Part shown: positions 29,880 to 39,292 of the stretch, piece after piece
Numbering within the stretch: position 1 is the stretch's first letter
Layout: the number at the start of each line of letters is the position of its first letter
Assembly: GCA_015295985.1 (NCBI GenBank)
Contig: DVDX01000022.1
Location: forward strand, 1-64,000
Direction: 5' to 3'
DNA from: Synechococcus sp. M44_DOE_062
GTDB taxonomy: Bacteria; Cyanobacteriota; Cyanobacteriia; Thermostichales; Thermostichaceae
Length of the DNA: 64,000 bases
The notes under the pieces: generated by a model
Told to the model about the DNA's origin: nothing
Database searches by the model: none
The model's input: only the letters and a program-made list of their open reading frames with translations
Program-made: the position numbers and the translations under genes

Positions 29880-30654
29880 CCCGTTGCCAAGCACCGCGGG
29901 CATCGTAGTCCCGGATCAAACGCAAGAGATAGTGGCAGTCTTCCGGCTGCGGAAACCAGCTCAGGCTCACTGAAAAGCTGCGATCCCGGTGGACAGTAGG
30001 GATGGGCAAGGGATCCGGCCCGCCAATCCATAGCCCCCCAGGCAAGGGATCCCAGTTACTCAACCACTCTGTCCCCCAGCAGTCCACTTCGGTTTCGGCA
30101 AACTGGCCCTCAGCAATCGTAAAGCTCTGGGCGATCCCCCGCCATCTCCCCTGGAGGCAGGCCCTCAGTTGTTCTTTGCTCAAAGGTGAACAGTCGGCAC
30201 CAGGATCCAAAGCTTGGCCGCGGCGCTCCAAAATCGTGGTCACCCCTGCCAGTTGGCCCTGAGCATCCCATTGCTGCACCACCCGCGCCTTGCGATCTCT
30301 CCAGAGAAAGCCTTGCTCAACGGCAAAATCGCTGAATGGCGCCAGTTGCATCCGCCCGTTGGAGAAGGATCCGTCGGGAAAAAACCGCAATCCAGGGGAA
30401 AAGTCCTGGTAAACCCAAGTGTGGGAGCTTTCTGGGGCAGGGGATCCCTGTAGGGGGTAGTAGGTGTTGGTTTGGCGGATGGCGATCCCTGCCGCCGGAC
30501 TTCCTGAAGAAGAGGGCAGATCCAAGGCTGTAAAGGTGATGAGGCTGCGCTTTTGACCCCCCAGCTCCCAGCCGTCGGCGGTGGGTCGATAGTCGGAAAA
30601 GAGGCCGTGCCACTCTCCCAGGTGGAGAGCCAGACATTGTTTTTGGGTTTTCAT
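29845..30654 (-). CDS. DUF3598-like calycin protein
   Basis: 269-aa soluble protein with many Trp residues and alternating beta-strands, in the style of the cyanobacterial/plastid DUF3598 family (calycin/lipocalin-like barrels related to phycobiliprotein lyases). The opening LHLGEWHGLFSDY and the middle FSPGLRFFPDGSFSNGRMQL are characteristic. The function of the family is not established. The start is ATG 30654 (MKTQKQCLAL); the frame runs 46 codons further upstream into the region needed for the promoter of the divergent gene. Confidence 0.7.
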   Translation of the reverse strand: MKTQKQCLALHLGEWHGLFSDYRPTADGWELGGQKRSLITFTALDLPSSSGSPAAGIAIRQTNTYYPLQGSPAPESSHTWVYQDFSPGLRFFPDGSFSNGRMQLAPFSDFAVEQGFLWRDRKARVVQQWDAQGQLAGVTTILERRGQALDPGADCSPLSKEQLRACLQGRWRGIAQSFTIAEGQFAETEVDCWGTEWLSNWDPLPGGLWIGGPDPLPIPTVHRDRSFSVSLSWFPQPEDCHYLLRLIRDYDARGAWQRVTLIRAQKDPV

Positions 30655-30706
30655 AAAGCAATGTGAAGTTAAAATTGTGAAGACGTAACGCTGGAGAGCA
30701 AGACCC

Positions 30707-31069
30707 ATGGAGAAGAAGCTTCGAGGTGGCATTTTACTGGTTTTGGGGTTTATGCTGTCTCCCCTTTCCTGGTGGAATGACTTGTTTTTCAATCTGCCGA
30801 TTGCCTATGGGTTTGGCTACCTTTGTAGCTTGTGGCAGCCACAGTGGCTTTTGGGCGGAACCCTTGTGGGGTATTGGCTCTCCAACTTGATGGGCATTCT
30901 CATGATGCAATTTGGCGCTACGGATGTCGTCGAGAGAAGCGAAAAACCTCGCAATGTGAAACGCGATCTCTTGATTGGGCTGGCCTCTTCTACTGCCTAT
31001 ACTTTGGTCATTGTTGGGCTGCTTCAGTTTCACCTCGTCGATATCAGCGCCATCTTCCCTATTTCTTAA
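30707..31069 (+). CDS. Small membrane protein, unknown
   Basis: 120 aa with about four hydrophobic segments, the first (GGILLVLGFMLSPLSWW) right after a basic N-terminus. No known motif is seen. It stops 4 bp before the CadD-like gene and is therefore co-transcribed with it; the pairing suggests an accessory role in the same membrane process. The 52-bp divergent region to the DUF3598-like gene must hold both promoters. Confidence 0.7.
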   Translation: MEKKLRGGILLVLGFMLSPLSWWNDLFFNLPIAYGFGYLCSLWQPQWLLGGTLVGYWLSNLMGILMMQFGATDVVERSEKPRNVKRDLLIGLASSTAYTLVIVGLLQFHLVDISAIFPIS

Positions 31070-31073
31070 CCTT

Positions 31074-31724
31074 ATGCCGCTTGCAATTTTCTGGACAACT
31101 TTAGTTGAAGGGATCCTCGCTTTTGTTGCCACCCATATCGATGACTTTTTCTTGCTGGTTCTGTTGTTTGCCCAGGCGCAAATTCAACCTACGTGGAAGG
31201 GCTGGCACATTTGGCTGGGAGGCTACTTGGGCTTGGCAGGGTTGATCCTGATCAGCTCTCTGGGATACTTGGGGGGCCTGTTGTTGCCGCCGCCTGCGAT
31301 TGGGCTGCTGGGGGTGATCCCGATTGCTGTGGGTGGTTGGAAATTATGGCGACCTGAACCTAAAGAAACTTTGGAAAAAGAGTTGGAAGAGTTGCAAGAG
31401 CGCCCAACCCAAAAGGCTTGGCCGATCCTTTTGCCCCCGCCAGTTCTGATGTCCATGCTCCTCACCTTTGCCAACGGCGGAGATAATGTCAGCCTGTACG
31501 TTCCTTTGTTTGCCGGTAGCACCCCTCTCCAGTTGGCCCTCTTTGCCACAATCTTTTTTCTGATGAAGGGATTGTGGTTTGCAATGGCTCAAAAACTGAC
31601 GATGCAGCCTGCAGTGGCGAAGGTTTTAACGGAACGGACAGAACACTGGGTGCCCTGGATTCTGGTGGGTTTGGGGGTGTGGATCCTGTTCAAAAATGAG
31701 ACTTGGAGATGGCTTCTGTCTTAG
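31074..31724 (+). CDS. CadD-family (cadmium resistance/cation) transporter
   Basis: 216-aa membrane protein with about six helices. VATHIDDFFLLVLLFAQ near the N-terminus and FANGGDNVSLYVPLFAG in the middle match CadD family members, related to the LysE superfamily, with paired acidic residues in the helices. Family members confer cadmium resistance, but a role in Mn or other cation export is equally possible. The start ATG 31074 was chosen because it lies 4 bp after the upstream stop; the frame extends further up through that gene. Confidence 0.8.
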   Translation: MPLAIFWTTLVEGILAFVATHIDDFFLLVLLFAQAQIQPTWKGWHIWLGGYLGLAGLILISSLGYLGGLLLPPPAIGLLGVIPIAVGGWKLWRPEPKETLEKELEELQERPTQKAWPILLPPPVLMSMLLTFANGGDNVSLYVPLFAGSTPLQLALFATIFFLMKGLWFAMAQKLTMQPAVAKVLTERTEHWVPWILVGLGVWILFKNETWRWLLS

Positions 31725-31730
31725 ATCCCA

Positions 31731-31765
31731 AGATCCCAATCGCGATAGCGGAATGGAGTTCTTTT
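31731..31765 (+). repeat. Repeat relative downstream of the CadD-like gene
   Basis: GATCCCAATCGCGATAGCGG followed by AATGGAGTTCTTTT, similar to the element at 29065. It lies between two convergent genes. Confidence 0.4.
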
Positions 31766-31770
31766 GAGGT

Positions 31771-32037
31771 CTAGTCGTTGTGTCGGTCTAGAGAGGGATC
31801 CCAGTCCAGGTCTTCATGGCGGTGCTCCCGTTCCCAGCGATGCACCCAGTCCCAGATGCGGTAGTGCTGCTCGGCGGTGAGTTGCTTGGGATCCTGGGCC
31901 AAAGCAGCAGCCTCTTCCGGGGTGAGCAAAGCAGCCAAGCTGCCGATCTCCACCAAATAGCGGCGTTCTTCCGCAGTGGTGTGGGACTGATTGAGCCGTT
32001 GAATTAAACGACGTAAGGTGGCTGCATCTTGACTCAT
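31771..32037 (-). CDS. Small helical protein, unknown
   Basis: 88 residues, highly charged and helical, e.g. EERRYLVEIGSLAALLTPEE and AEQHYRIWDWVHRWERE, with no TM segment. Codon use fits the neighbours, and the size and composition recall hypothetical proteins common in cyanobacteria. Function not recognised. Confidence 0.6.
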   Translation of the reverse strand: MSQDAATLRRLIQRLNQSHTTAEERRYLVEIGSLAALLTPEEAAALAQDPKQLTAEQHYRIWDWVHRWEREHRHEDLDWDPSLDRHND

Positions 32038-32159
32038 AAGCCGATAGGAAAGAATCGACGAGCATCTACAAAAGACGGTAAGAATAGTTTAGGATCAGAA
32101 CCATCAAGAGCACCCAAAAATAGACCAGAACAGGCAAAGTTAGCCCGCCCAACCCTCCT

Positions 32160-33110
32160 CTAATCCTCAAAGGATCCCAGAATGCGCACTTCTGGCTCCA
32201 AAAGCACCGACCATCGCTGATAGACCTTTTCCTGGGCCAAGCGAATCAGGCGGTAGATGTCCTTGGCGCTTGCCTGATTGCAATTGAGGATGAAGTTGGC
32301 ATGGCGCTCTGAGATTTGAGCTCCGCCAATCCGGTAGCCCTTCAAGCCCACCTGCTCGATGAGCCAGCCGGCAGGGTGAGATTCGGGGTTGCGAAAGACG
32401 CTGCCACAACTGGGCAAATGGTAGGGTTGAGAGCTCAGGCGTTGGTTGAGGTGGCGCCGGGTTTGCCACTGCACTTGCGCCGGATCCCTGTCTGGGATCA
32501 ACTGCAGCGTTGCCCCTGTCACCGTCCAGGGTGAGTCTTGCAAGCGAGAGCGGCGATAGCCAAACTGCAGATCGGCAGGTTCTAGGCGGCAGGGCTCCTG
32601 CTCTTCATCCAAAATCTCCACTTCCACCAGCACATCTGCCATGGCCCAAGCGTGGGCACCGGCATTCATCACCACGGCTCCCCCCAGCGTGCCGGGGATC
32701 CCAATCGCCCACTCCAACCCGCTCCAGCCTTGCTTGGCAGCGGCTCGCGACAGATTGACCAAAGGCTCTCCGGCAGCGGCCCAAATTCTCCCCCCTTCCA
32801 ACAGTTGGATCCCCCGCAAACGGCGGGTGCCGATCACCAGCCCCTTTAACCCCGCATCGCTGATGAGCAGATTGCTGCCCGCCCCCAACAGTGTCGTGGG
32901 GATCCCTTCGGCTCGCGCCCAAGCCAAACACTGCTGCAGCTCCAGGTGGTTATGGGGCTCACAATACCACTCGGCTTTGCCGCCCACGCGAAAGGTGGTC
33001 AAAGGAGCCAACGGGATCCCCGACTGAATCCGTCCCGAGAGTCGGGCAAAACTTGGGGTATCGGGGCCACAGGAACCGCCCTGCGGGAGCACCACCGGAG
33101 CTGTAGTCAT
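32160..33110 (-). CDS. murB: UDP-N-acetylenolpyruvoylglucosamine reductase
   Basis: 316-aa FAD enzyme that reduces UDP-GlcNAc-enolpyruvate to UDP-MurNAc. TTFRVGGKAEWY, GAGSNLLISD and the catalytic-Ser region LPSCGSVFRNPE are visible, followed by QVGLKGYRIGGAQISERHAN; this is the type I form. Its ATG overlaps the murC stop by 4 bp, which indicates translational coupling in the order murC-murB. Confidence 0.97.
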   Translation of the reverse strand: MTTAPVVLPQGGSCGPDTPSFARLSGRIQSGIPLAPLTTFRVGGKAEWYCEPHNHLELQQCLAWARAEGIPTTLLGAGSNLLISDAGLKGLVIGTRRLRGIQLLEGGRIWAAAGEPLVNLSRAAAKQGWSGLEWAIGIPGTLGGAVVMNAGAHAWAMADVLVEVEILDEEQEPCRLEPADLQFGYRRSRLQDSPWTVTGATLQLIPDRDPAQVQWQTRRHLNQRLSSQPYHLPSCGSVFRNPESHPAGWLIEQVGLKGYRIGGAQISERHANFILNCNQASAKDIYRLIRLAQEKVYQRWSVLLEPEVRILGSFED

Positions 33111-34609
33111 GATGTCAACACCTCAGAAGCCACCCTCTCCCCCACCCAGTTCTCGGCTTCTCCCGGCAGCTCCCCAGCTTGAGCCGCATATACCCGCATC
33201 GTAGCGGCTATCTGCTGATTCAGATCGCCTGCGCCCAAAAAAACGGCGAGATCTCCAGGCTGCAAAACAGACGCCAGCACCTCCGGTAATTGCGGCAAAG
33301 AGGCCACATGGCGCACATGGGGATGGTGCTCCGCCACCGCCACGGCCAAACGCAAGCTGTCGGAACCCTCGGGCGCCGGCTCTCCCGCTCCATACGTGGG
33401 CACGATCATCACCACGTCCGCATTCCCAAAGCAGCGGGCAAAATCGTGGAATAGGGCAGCCAAACGGCTGTGGCGATGGGGCTGAAACACGGCCACCACC
33501 CGCCGCTGTTGCAGACGGGCTGCCTGCAGAGTGGCCCGAATCTCGCTGGGATGGTGGGCATAGTCGTCGATAAAGGTGACTCCACCCACTTCCCCCTTGT
33601 GCTCAAAGCGGCGATGCGCCCCCCGAAATTGCGCCAAAGCTGAGGCAATCACCGCAAACTCCAAGCCCAACTGTCGCCCAACGGCAACCGCCGCCAGGGC
33701 ATTGCTGAGGTTGTGGGATCCCAACACCTGCAGGCGAAGCTGGCCGAGCAGGGATCCCTTTTCCCAGATCTCAGCGCAGGTGGAATTGGCAGTGTAGAGG
33801 ATCTGACGGGCTTGGTACTGGGCTTGGGGATGACCGGTCAGGCTGTAGCCCACATCCACCGCCAGGTGAGCCGCCACGTTGGGACAGTCCAGACAGGCCA
33901 CTAGCGTTTGGCTCTGCTGCCCATACTGTTGAAAAGCCCGGATCACCTGCCCCAAATCGGCGTAATGATCGGGGTGATCCAGCTCGATATTGGTGATCAC
34001 CCCAATCTTGGGGTAGAGGCGCACCAGGGATCCATCCGACTCATCCACCTCTGCCACCCAATACTCTCCTTGACCCAGACGGGCATTGCCATCCCAGGCA
34101 TCCACTTCCCCGCCGATGATCAAGGTGGGATCCCAGCCCGCCGAGAGCAACACATAGCCGATCATGCTGCTGGTGGTGGTTTTGCCGTGGGTGCCGGCCA
34201 CCCCAATGCCAGAGCGATGGTTAAACAGAGCCGCCAACAAGTCCGCCCGATGCCAAACGGTCAATCCCTTGCCCAGGGCAGCAGCCAATTCTGGATTGGT
34301 GGGGCGAATGGCGCTGGAATAGACCACCTGCGGATCCCCGGCCAGCCCCTCCGAGCTGTGACCCTGAAAGAAGCGCACCCCCAAAGCTTCCAGGCGGCGG
34401 GTACGGCCATTGGCAACAATGTCGGATCCCGAGACGCGAAACCCTTGCTTGGCCAGAATATAGGCCAGGGCCGACATCCCCACTCCACCAATGCCCACAA
34501 AGTGATAGGCAGAAAGCAAGGGATTCAAGGGATCCAAATGCAGGGGCAGAGGCTGAGACGGAACCGGCAACGGCGGGATGGGATCCCTTTCTCCAAGTGT
34601 CTCCACCAT
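33107..34609 (-). CDS. murC: UDP-N-acetylmuramate-L-alanine ligase
   Basis: 500-aa ATP-dependent ligase adding L-Ala to UDP-MurNAc. The Rossmann GIGGVGMSALAYIL, the P-loop GTHGKTTTSSM and the HPSEIRATL region are present. The start MVETLGERD at 34609 is taken because the 35 codons upstream lack family sequence. The N-terminus before FVGIGGVG is about 35 residues longer than in E. coli, as is common in cyanobacteria. It heads a murC-murB operon. Confidence 0.97.
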   Translation of the reverse strand: MVETLGERDPIPPLPVPSQPLPLHLDPLNPLLSAYHFVGIGGVGMSALAYILAKQGFRVSGSDIVANGRTRRLEALGVRFFQGHSSEGLAGDPQVVYSSAIRPTNPELAAALGKGLTVWHRADLLAALFNHRSGIGVAGTHGKTTTSSMIGYVLLSAGWDPTLIIGGEVDAWDGNARLGQGEYWVAEVDESDGSLVRLYPKIGVITNIELDHPDHYADLGQVIRAFQQYGQQSQTLVACLDCPNVAAHLAVDVGYSLTGHPQAQYQARQILYTANSTCAEIWEKGSLLGQLRLQVLGSHNLSNALAAVAVGRQLGLEFAVIASALAQFRGAHRRFEHKGEVGGVTFIDDYAHHPSEIRATLQAARLQQRRVVAVFQPHRHSRLAALFHDFARCFGNADVVMIVPTYGAGEPAPEGSDSLRLAVAVAEHHPHVRHVASLPQLPEVLASVLQPGDLAVFLGAGDLNQQIAATMRVYAAQAGELPGEAENWVGERVASEVLTS

Positions 34610-34931
34610 CGCAACTCCACCCCACTCCTCACTCCTAAAGATCACCACACCCCAGAAAGAGAACTGCGCTCTGCTGACGCGAGCAGCACCTGCATGCAGC
34701 TTCGAACAGGCCACATCATATCAGGAATCCCTAGGGCTAGGTAGGCCGCGCCCCACCGGTTGCCGTGATCTTCTGGCACCTTAGGAAACCCACAGGGGGT
34801 GAAAATACGGTGAAGACAAGCAACATAGAATACGGCTGGACATTTTCATCCCAAAAACTTTACATTTATTTAAGAAGAAACAAAGGCGGGGTTTGCCGTC
34901 TGCAAGGCCACAGCGGGTAAGGTAAAAGGCC
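34610..34931. other. Divergent intergenic region murC / devB
   Basis: 322 bp that must carry both promoters. A dispersed-repeat copy lies at 34666-34687 (CTGCTGACGCGAGCAGC). The devB-side 100 bp is AT-rich (TTTACATTTATTTAAG at about 34860), but no confident -35/-10 pair was fixed. No gene seen. Confidence 0.5.
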
Positions 34932-36083
34932 ATGAACCCACGAGTGCTTTGGTCGCTGGCAGGGGTTGGGCTGCTCAGTTGTGCCGGCCTGGCATGGCTG
35001 GGGTTGAGCCAACAGGGAGCCACACAATCGGTATCGGGAAGTGCAGAGGCAACGGTGGAAACGCGGCTGCCTCCCCAAGTGGGCGCTTTGGGTCGCTTGG
35101 AGCCGGAAGGGGAAGTGTTGCGCATTGCCGGCCCTCCCGGAGAACGGCTGGGAGAGCTGCTGGTGGCCGAGGGGGATCGCGTGGTGGCAGGCCAAGTGCT
35201 GGCCCGTTTGGAAAGCTACGCCGAGCGGTTGGCGGAGCGAGCGTATGCTGCCGCCCAACTTCAAGAGGCCCGCGCTCGGTTGCAGGCCGAGACCCGTTTC
35301 AGTCAGGCCCAAATCCAAGAGGCACGCACCCGCCTCAGCCGTCTGGATGAGCCGCAACAGATGCAAATCCGCTCCCAGGAAGCGGTGGTGGAGCGTCTCC
35401 GGGCAGAACTGGCCGATGCCGAGGCCAATCTGGTTCGCTTTCAGGAGCTCTGGCAGGAAGGAGCAATCTCGCAACAAGAGCTGGATCAACGCCGGCTGCT
35501 GGTGCGGCAACGACAGGAAGACTTGCGGGCTGCCGAGGCCACCCTGAGCCAACTGCGCCTGGCCCGTGAGCGGGATCTGCTCAATGCCCAAGCCCAAGTC
35601 CAAGCTGCCGAGGCGGGGCTGAGTTTGGCCCAAGCCCAAGTCCAACTGGGATCCCTGGCCCGCAATCTGGAACTGGCGGAAGCTCGCCTGGAGCGCACCC
35701 TCATCCGCGCCCCCCGGTCTGGCCAGGTGCTCAAGATCCACACCCGCCCTGGAGAGGTCATCTCCGCCGGCGAGGGCATTCTCGAGCTGGGCAACACCGA
35801 CCAGATGATGGTGGTGGCAGAAGTCTACGAGACGGATATCCTGCGGGTTCGGCCAGGGCAACGGGCCACCATCAGCAACCGCGCGCTGGCGGAAGCATTG
35901 CAGGGGTGGGTGGAACGGGTTGGCTTGCAGATTGGTAAGAAAGATGTGCTCAACACGGATCCTGCCGCCGATGTGGATGCCCGCGTGGTAGAGGTGTATA
36001 TCCGCCTGGATCCGGAGAGCAGCGCCCGCGTGGCTGGCTTGACCAACCTGCAGGTGGATGTGGCGATTGATGTTGAGGGGTAG
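34932..36083 (+). CDS. devB: ABC exporter membrane-fusion subunit, DevB family
   Basis: 383-aa HlyD-type adaptor that would link an inner-membrane ABC exporter to an outer-membrane TolC channel. It has an N-terminal membrane anchor (VGLLSCAGLAWLGL), the biotinyl-lipoyl half-motif VGALGRLEPEGEVLRIAGP, a long coiled coil (~95-245) rich in Gln/Ala/Glu/Arg, then the second lipoyl half APRSGQVLKIHTRPGEVIS. In Anabaena DevBCA exports heterocyst glycolipids; in unicellular strains homologues export other lipids or metabolites. It is the first gene of devB-devC-devA. Confidence 0.88.
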   Translation: MNPRVLWSLAGVGLLSCAGLAWLGLSQQGATQSVSGSAEATVETRLPPQVGALGRLEPEGEVLRIAGPPGERLGELLVAEGDRVVAGQVLARLESYAERLAERAYAAAQLQEARARLQAETRFSQAQIQEARTRLSRLDEPQQMQIRSQEAVVERLRAELADAEANLVRFQELWQEGAISQQELDQRRLLVRQRQEDLRAAEATLSQLRLARERDLLNAQAQVQAAEAGLSLAQAQVQLGSLARNLELAEARLERTLIRAPRSGQVLKIHTRPGEVISAGEGILELGNTDQMMVVAEVYETDILRVRPGQRATISNRALAEALQGWVERVGLQIGKKDVLNTDPAADVDARVVEVYIRLDPESSARVAGLTNLQVDVAIDVEG

Positions 36084-36092
36084 GCTCAGCCC

Positions 36093-37277
36093 ATGTACAG
36101 CCTGTTCAGTGTGGCTTTTATCGCGCGTCGGATCCCGCTGGCCTGGCTGCAACTGACGCGGGAGAAGATCCGCCTGCTGGTGGCCCTGGCGGGCATTGCC
36201 TTTGCCTGCATCTTGATGTTCATACAGTTGGGCTTCCAAGACAGCTTGCTGGAGAGTGCCATCCGCTTCCACGTGGCCCTGAAGGGAGAGATCTTCCTGG
36301 TTAGCCCCCAGTCCAACGCCCTGATTGCCATGAATACCTTCTCCCAGCGGCGGCTGTATCAGACCTTGGGCTTCGAGGGGGTGCGGGCCATCTCGCCGGT
36401 CTATGTGGGCTTTGCCCTCTGGAAAAACCCGGAGACCCGCCGCACCCGCAGCATTTTTGTGGTGGGAGTGGATCCCTCGGCTGATCTGTTGGACTTGCCG
36501 GAGTTAACACCGGACAAGCTGGAAGAGATCAAAAAGGCGGACGTGGTGCTGTTTGACCGCCGCTCCCGCAGCGAGTTTGGCCCCATCCCAGAGTGGTTGG
36601 AGTCCGGGCGAGAGGTGGTTACCGAGGTAGGAAACCGCCGCGTCCAGGTGGGGGGCCTGTTTGAGATGGGGGCCACCTTCGGAGCCGACGGCACCATCCT
36701 CACCAGCGACCTCAATTTCCTGCGCATTTTTCCGCAGCGGGGGCGCGGCCTGGTGGATATCGGCGTGGTGCAGCTTCAGCCGGGGGTGGATCCGGATCCC
36801 TTGGTGCGGCAGATGCGAGCTTTGCTGCCAGAAGATGTGCGGGTGCTCTCGCGGGCAGAGTTTATTGATATGGAGCAAACCTACTGGGAAGAGGGCACGG
36901 CCATTGGCTTTATTTTCGGCCTGGGGGTGGTCATGGGCTTCATCGTTGGCATTGTGATTGTCTATCAAATTCTCTACACTGATGTGTCGGATCACCTAGC
37001 AGAATATGCCACCCTCAAGGCCATGGGCTACACCGATACCTACCTGCTGGGGGTGGTATTTCAAGAGGCAATCCTGCTGGCTGGCTTGGGGTATATTCCC
37101 GCCTTTGCCCTATCGGTTTTGCTCTACGATTTGACGGCCAATGCCACGTTGCTGCCCATTGCCATGACCTTCAACCGGGCGGTGCTGGTGCTGGGGCTAG
37201 CGGTGAGCATGTGCTTCATCTCAGGAGCCATTGCTGTGCGACGACTGCGGGCAGCGGATCCCGCCGACATTTTCTAG
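36093..37277 (+). CDS. devC: ABC exporter permease, DevC family
   Basis: 394-aa permease of the MacB/FtsX class with one N-terminal helix (~26-46), a large extracytoplasmic domain (~50-265) and three C-terminal helices (from FGLGVVMGFIVGIVIVYQIL). The opening RRIPLAWLQLTREKIRLLVA is characteristic of DevC. It begins 9 bp after devB. The substrate cannot be predicted. Confidence 0.9.
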   Translation: MYSLFSVAFIARRIPLAWLQLTREKIRLLVALAGIAFACILMFIQLGFQDSLLESAIRFHVALKGEIFLVSPQSNALIAMNTFSQRRLYQTLGFEGVRAISPVYVGFALWKNPETRRTRSIFVVGVDPSADLLDLPELTPDKLEEIKKADVVLFDRRSRSEFGPIPEWLESGREVVTEVGNRRVQVGGLFEMGATFGADGTILTSDLNFLRIFPQRGRGLVDIGVVQLQPGVDPDPLVRQMRALLPEDVRVLSRAEFIDMEQTYWEEGTAIGFIFGLGVVMGFIVGIVIVYQILYTDVSDHLAEYATLKAMGYTDTYLLGVVFQEAILLAGLGYIPAFALSVLLYDLTANATLLPIAMTFNRAVLVLGLAVSMCFISGAIAVRRLRAADPADIF

Positions 37278-37488
37278 ATTTTGGCCATGGGTAAGTGTTG
37301 GTCAATGGTCTGCCAAGGGGGGTTGGATGGAGGGTGAATGGCTTGAACTCAACTGTCTAAAAACTTCTGGGATCCCCGCCAAGATCTCTGGCCAAAGGTT
37401 TCTCAAGGGTCTCATCTTGACAATCCCAATGACGGCCTAAGTGGTCAATAAGTTGTCAACGCAAAGGGTTTGAGATTTTGAGTTCTCT

Positions 37489-38226
37489 ATGCTGACTCCT
37501 CTCCTTGATCAAGCTGCCCTTACTTCTGCCCAGAATGCCGTTGAACCGGTGGTGAAAGCCGAAGGCGTAAACCACTATTTCGGCGAGGGATCCCTGCGCA
37601 AGCAGATTCTCTTCGACATTAACTTTGTCCTACAGCCGGGGGAGATTGTGCTGTTGACCGGCCCTTCCGGCTCTGGCAAAACCACCTTATTGACGCTGCT
37701 GGGGGCCTTGCGCTCGGTGCAGGAGGGCAGCTTGCAGGTGTTGGGACAGGAGCTGCGGGGAGCTCAGCCCAGTACTCTCATTCAAATCCGTCGCCAGGTC
37801 GGGTACATTTTCCAAGCCCATAACCTGCTGCGCTCGCTGACGGCAGCTCAAAACGTGCGCATGGCTCTGGAGCTGCACAACGGCCTTGCTCCTCAACAGG
37901 TGCAGCAGCGGGCAGAGGAAATGCTGGCGGCAGTGGGCCTAGGGGATCGCGTCCACTCTTACCCTGAGCAGCTTTCGGGAGGACAGAAACAACGGGTGGC
38001 CATCGCGCGGGCCTTGGTCAGCCACCCCAAGCTGGTGCTGGCAGACGAGCCCACAGCAGCCCTAGATAGCAAGTCGGGTCGGGAGGTGGTGACCCTGATG
38101 GAGAAGTTGGCGCGGGAGCAGGGTTGCACCATCCTGATGGTGACTCACGATAACCGCATCCTGGACATCGCGGATCGGGTGCTTCACATGGAAGATGGAC
38201 GGCTGGAGAGTCAAGCCGTTGCCTAA
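37489..38226 (+). CDS. devA: ABC exporter ATPase, DevA family
   Basis: 245-aa ATPase of the LolD/MacB-like class, partner of DevC. Walker A is [19 protein letters not shown], the signature is [16 protein letters not shown] and Walker B is [35 protein letters not shown] is the DevA-type beginning. It is separated from devC by 211 bp with no detectable gene, a longer gap than usual for this operon, so it may have its own promoter. Its 3' end overlaps the convergent fcl by 4 bp. Confidence 0.92.
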   Translation: MLTPLLDQAALTSAQNAVEPVVKAEGVNHYFGEGSLRKQILFDINFVLQPGEIVLLTGPSGSGKTTLLTLLGALRSVQEGSLQVLGQELRGAQPSTLIQIRRQVGYIFQAHNLLRSLTAAQNVRMALELHNGLAPQQVQQRAEEMLAAVGLGDRVHSYPEQLSGGQKQRVAIARALVSHPKLVLADEPTAALDSKSGREVVTLMEKLAREQGCTILMVTHDNRILDIADRVLHMEDGRLESQAVA

Positions 38227-39194
38227 CTTTGCCCAGCACACGCATGGCGGCGGTACCAGTCGATGGTGCGCTGCAGACCTTCTCGCAGGCCGACTTTGGC
38301 CACAAAACCCATCTTCTCTCGGGCTTTGGAGACATCCAGACAGCGGCGGGGTTGGCCATTGGGCTTGTCCGTTTGCCAGCGGATCTCTCCCCGGAAGTCC
38401 ATCAGCTCGCAGATGAGGGCAATCAGATCCCGGATGGAGATCTCTTCGCCGGTGCCCAGGTTCAAGGGATCCGCCCCGTTGTAGAGCTGGGTGGCCATGA
38501 CGATGCCGCGGGCCGCATCTTCGGCGTAGAAAAACTCGCGGGTGGGGCTGCCATCCCCCCACACTTCGACGTAGTTTTGGCCCTGTTGCTGCGCTTCATG
38601 CACCTTGCGGATCAAAGCCGGGATTACGTGGGAGCTTTCGGGGTCGAAGTTGTCCATCGGGCCATAGAGGTTCACCGGCAGCAGGTAGATGCCGTTGAAG
38701 CCGTACTGCTGTCGGTAGGCTTGCAGTTGCACCAGCAGGGCTTTTTTGGCGATGCCGTAGGGGGCGTTGGTCTCTTCCGGGTAGCCGTTCCAGAGATCCT
38801 CTTCCTTGAAGGGGACGGGGGTGAACTTGGGGTAGGCGCAGATGGTGCCCACGCAGACAAACTTCTCCACCCCGGCCAGGTAGGCGGCGTGGATGAGCTG
38901 GGATCCCATGATGAGGTTGTCGTAGAAGAGTTCTGCCGGCTTGGCTTGGTTGAGGCCGATCCCGCCCACGTGGGCGGCCAAGTGGATCACGATCTCCTGC
39001 CCCTGCACCACCTCTTGGCAGACTTCCCAGCGGCGCAAATCCTGGGTGCGCGAGCGCGGGATCCGCACCTGCTCCGGCTTTACCCCCAGCACCTGCAACT
39101 GTTCCAGCACATGCTTGCCCAAAAAGCCGCTGCCCCCTGTGAGCAAGATGCGCTTTTGGCTGAGATCGATGGAGCTGGGCAAGCTGTTGGGCAT
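38223..39194 (-). CDS. fcl: GDP-L-fucose synthase
   Basis: 323-aa short-chain (extended SDR) enzyme that epimerises and reduces GDP-4-keto-6-deoxymannose to GDP-L-fucose for surface polysaccharide. The NADP site is [15 protein letters not shown] and the catalytic Tyr-Lys pair is in [10 protein letters not shown]. The usual partner gmd is not adjacent. It is followed, convergently, by devA with a 4-bp overlap. Confidence 0.93.
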   Translation of the reverse strand: MPNSLPSSIDLSQKRILLTGGSGFLGKHVLEQLQVLGVKPEQVRIPRSRTQDLRRWEVCQEVVQGQEIVIHLAAHVGGIGLNQAKPAELFYDNLIMGSQLIHAAYLAGVEKFVCVGTICAYPKFTPVPFKEEDLWNGYPEETNAPYGIAKKALLVQLQAYRQQYGFNGIYLLPVNLYGPMDNFDPESSHVIPALIRKVHEAQQQGQNYVEVWGDGSPTREFFYAEDAARGIVMATQLYNGADPLNLGTGEEISIRDLIALICELMDFRGEIRWQTDKPNGQPRRCLDVSKAREKMGFVAKVGLREGLQRTIDWYRRHACAGQS

Positions 39195-39292
39195 AGATCC
39201 GGCGCAGAGAACCCCCCGCTTTCATTATGCGGCAGACGGGATATCAGCATCTCAGACTGGTTCGGCGGTGGTTATCGAGAACAGGCAAGGCA

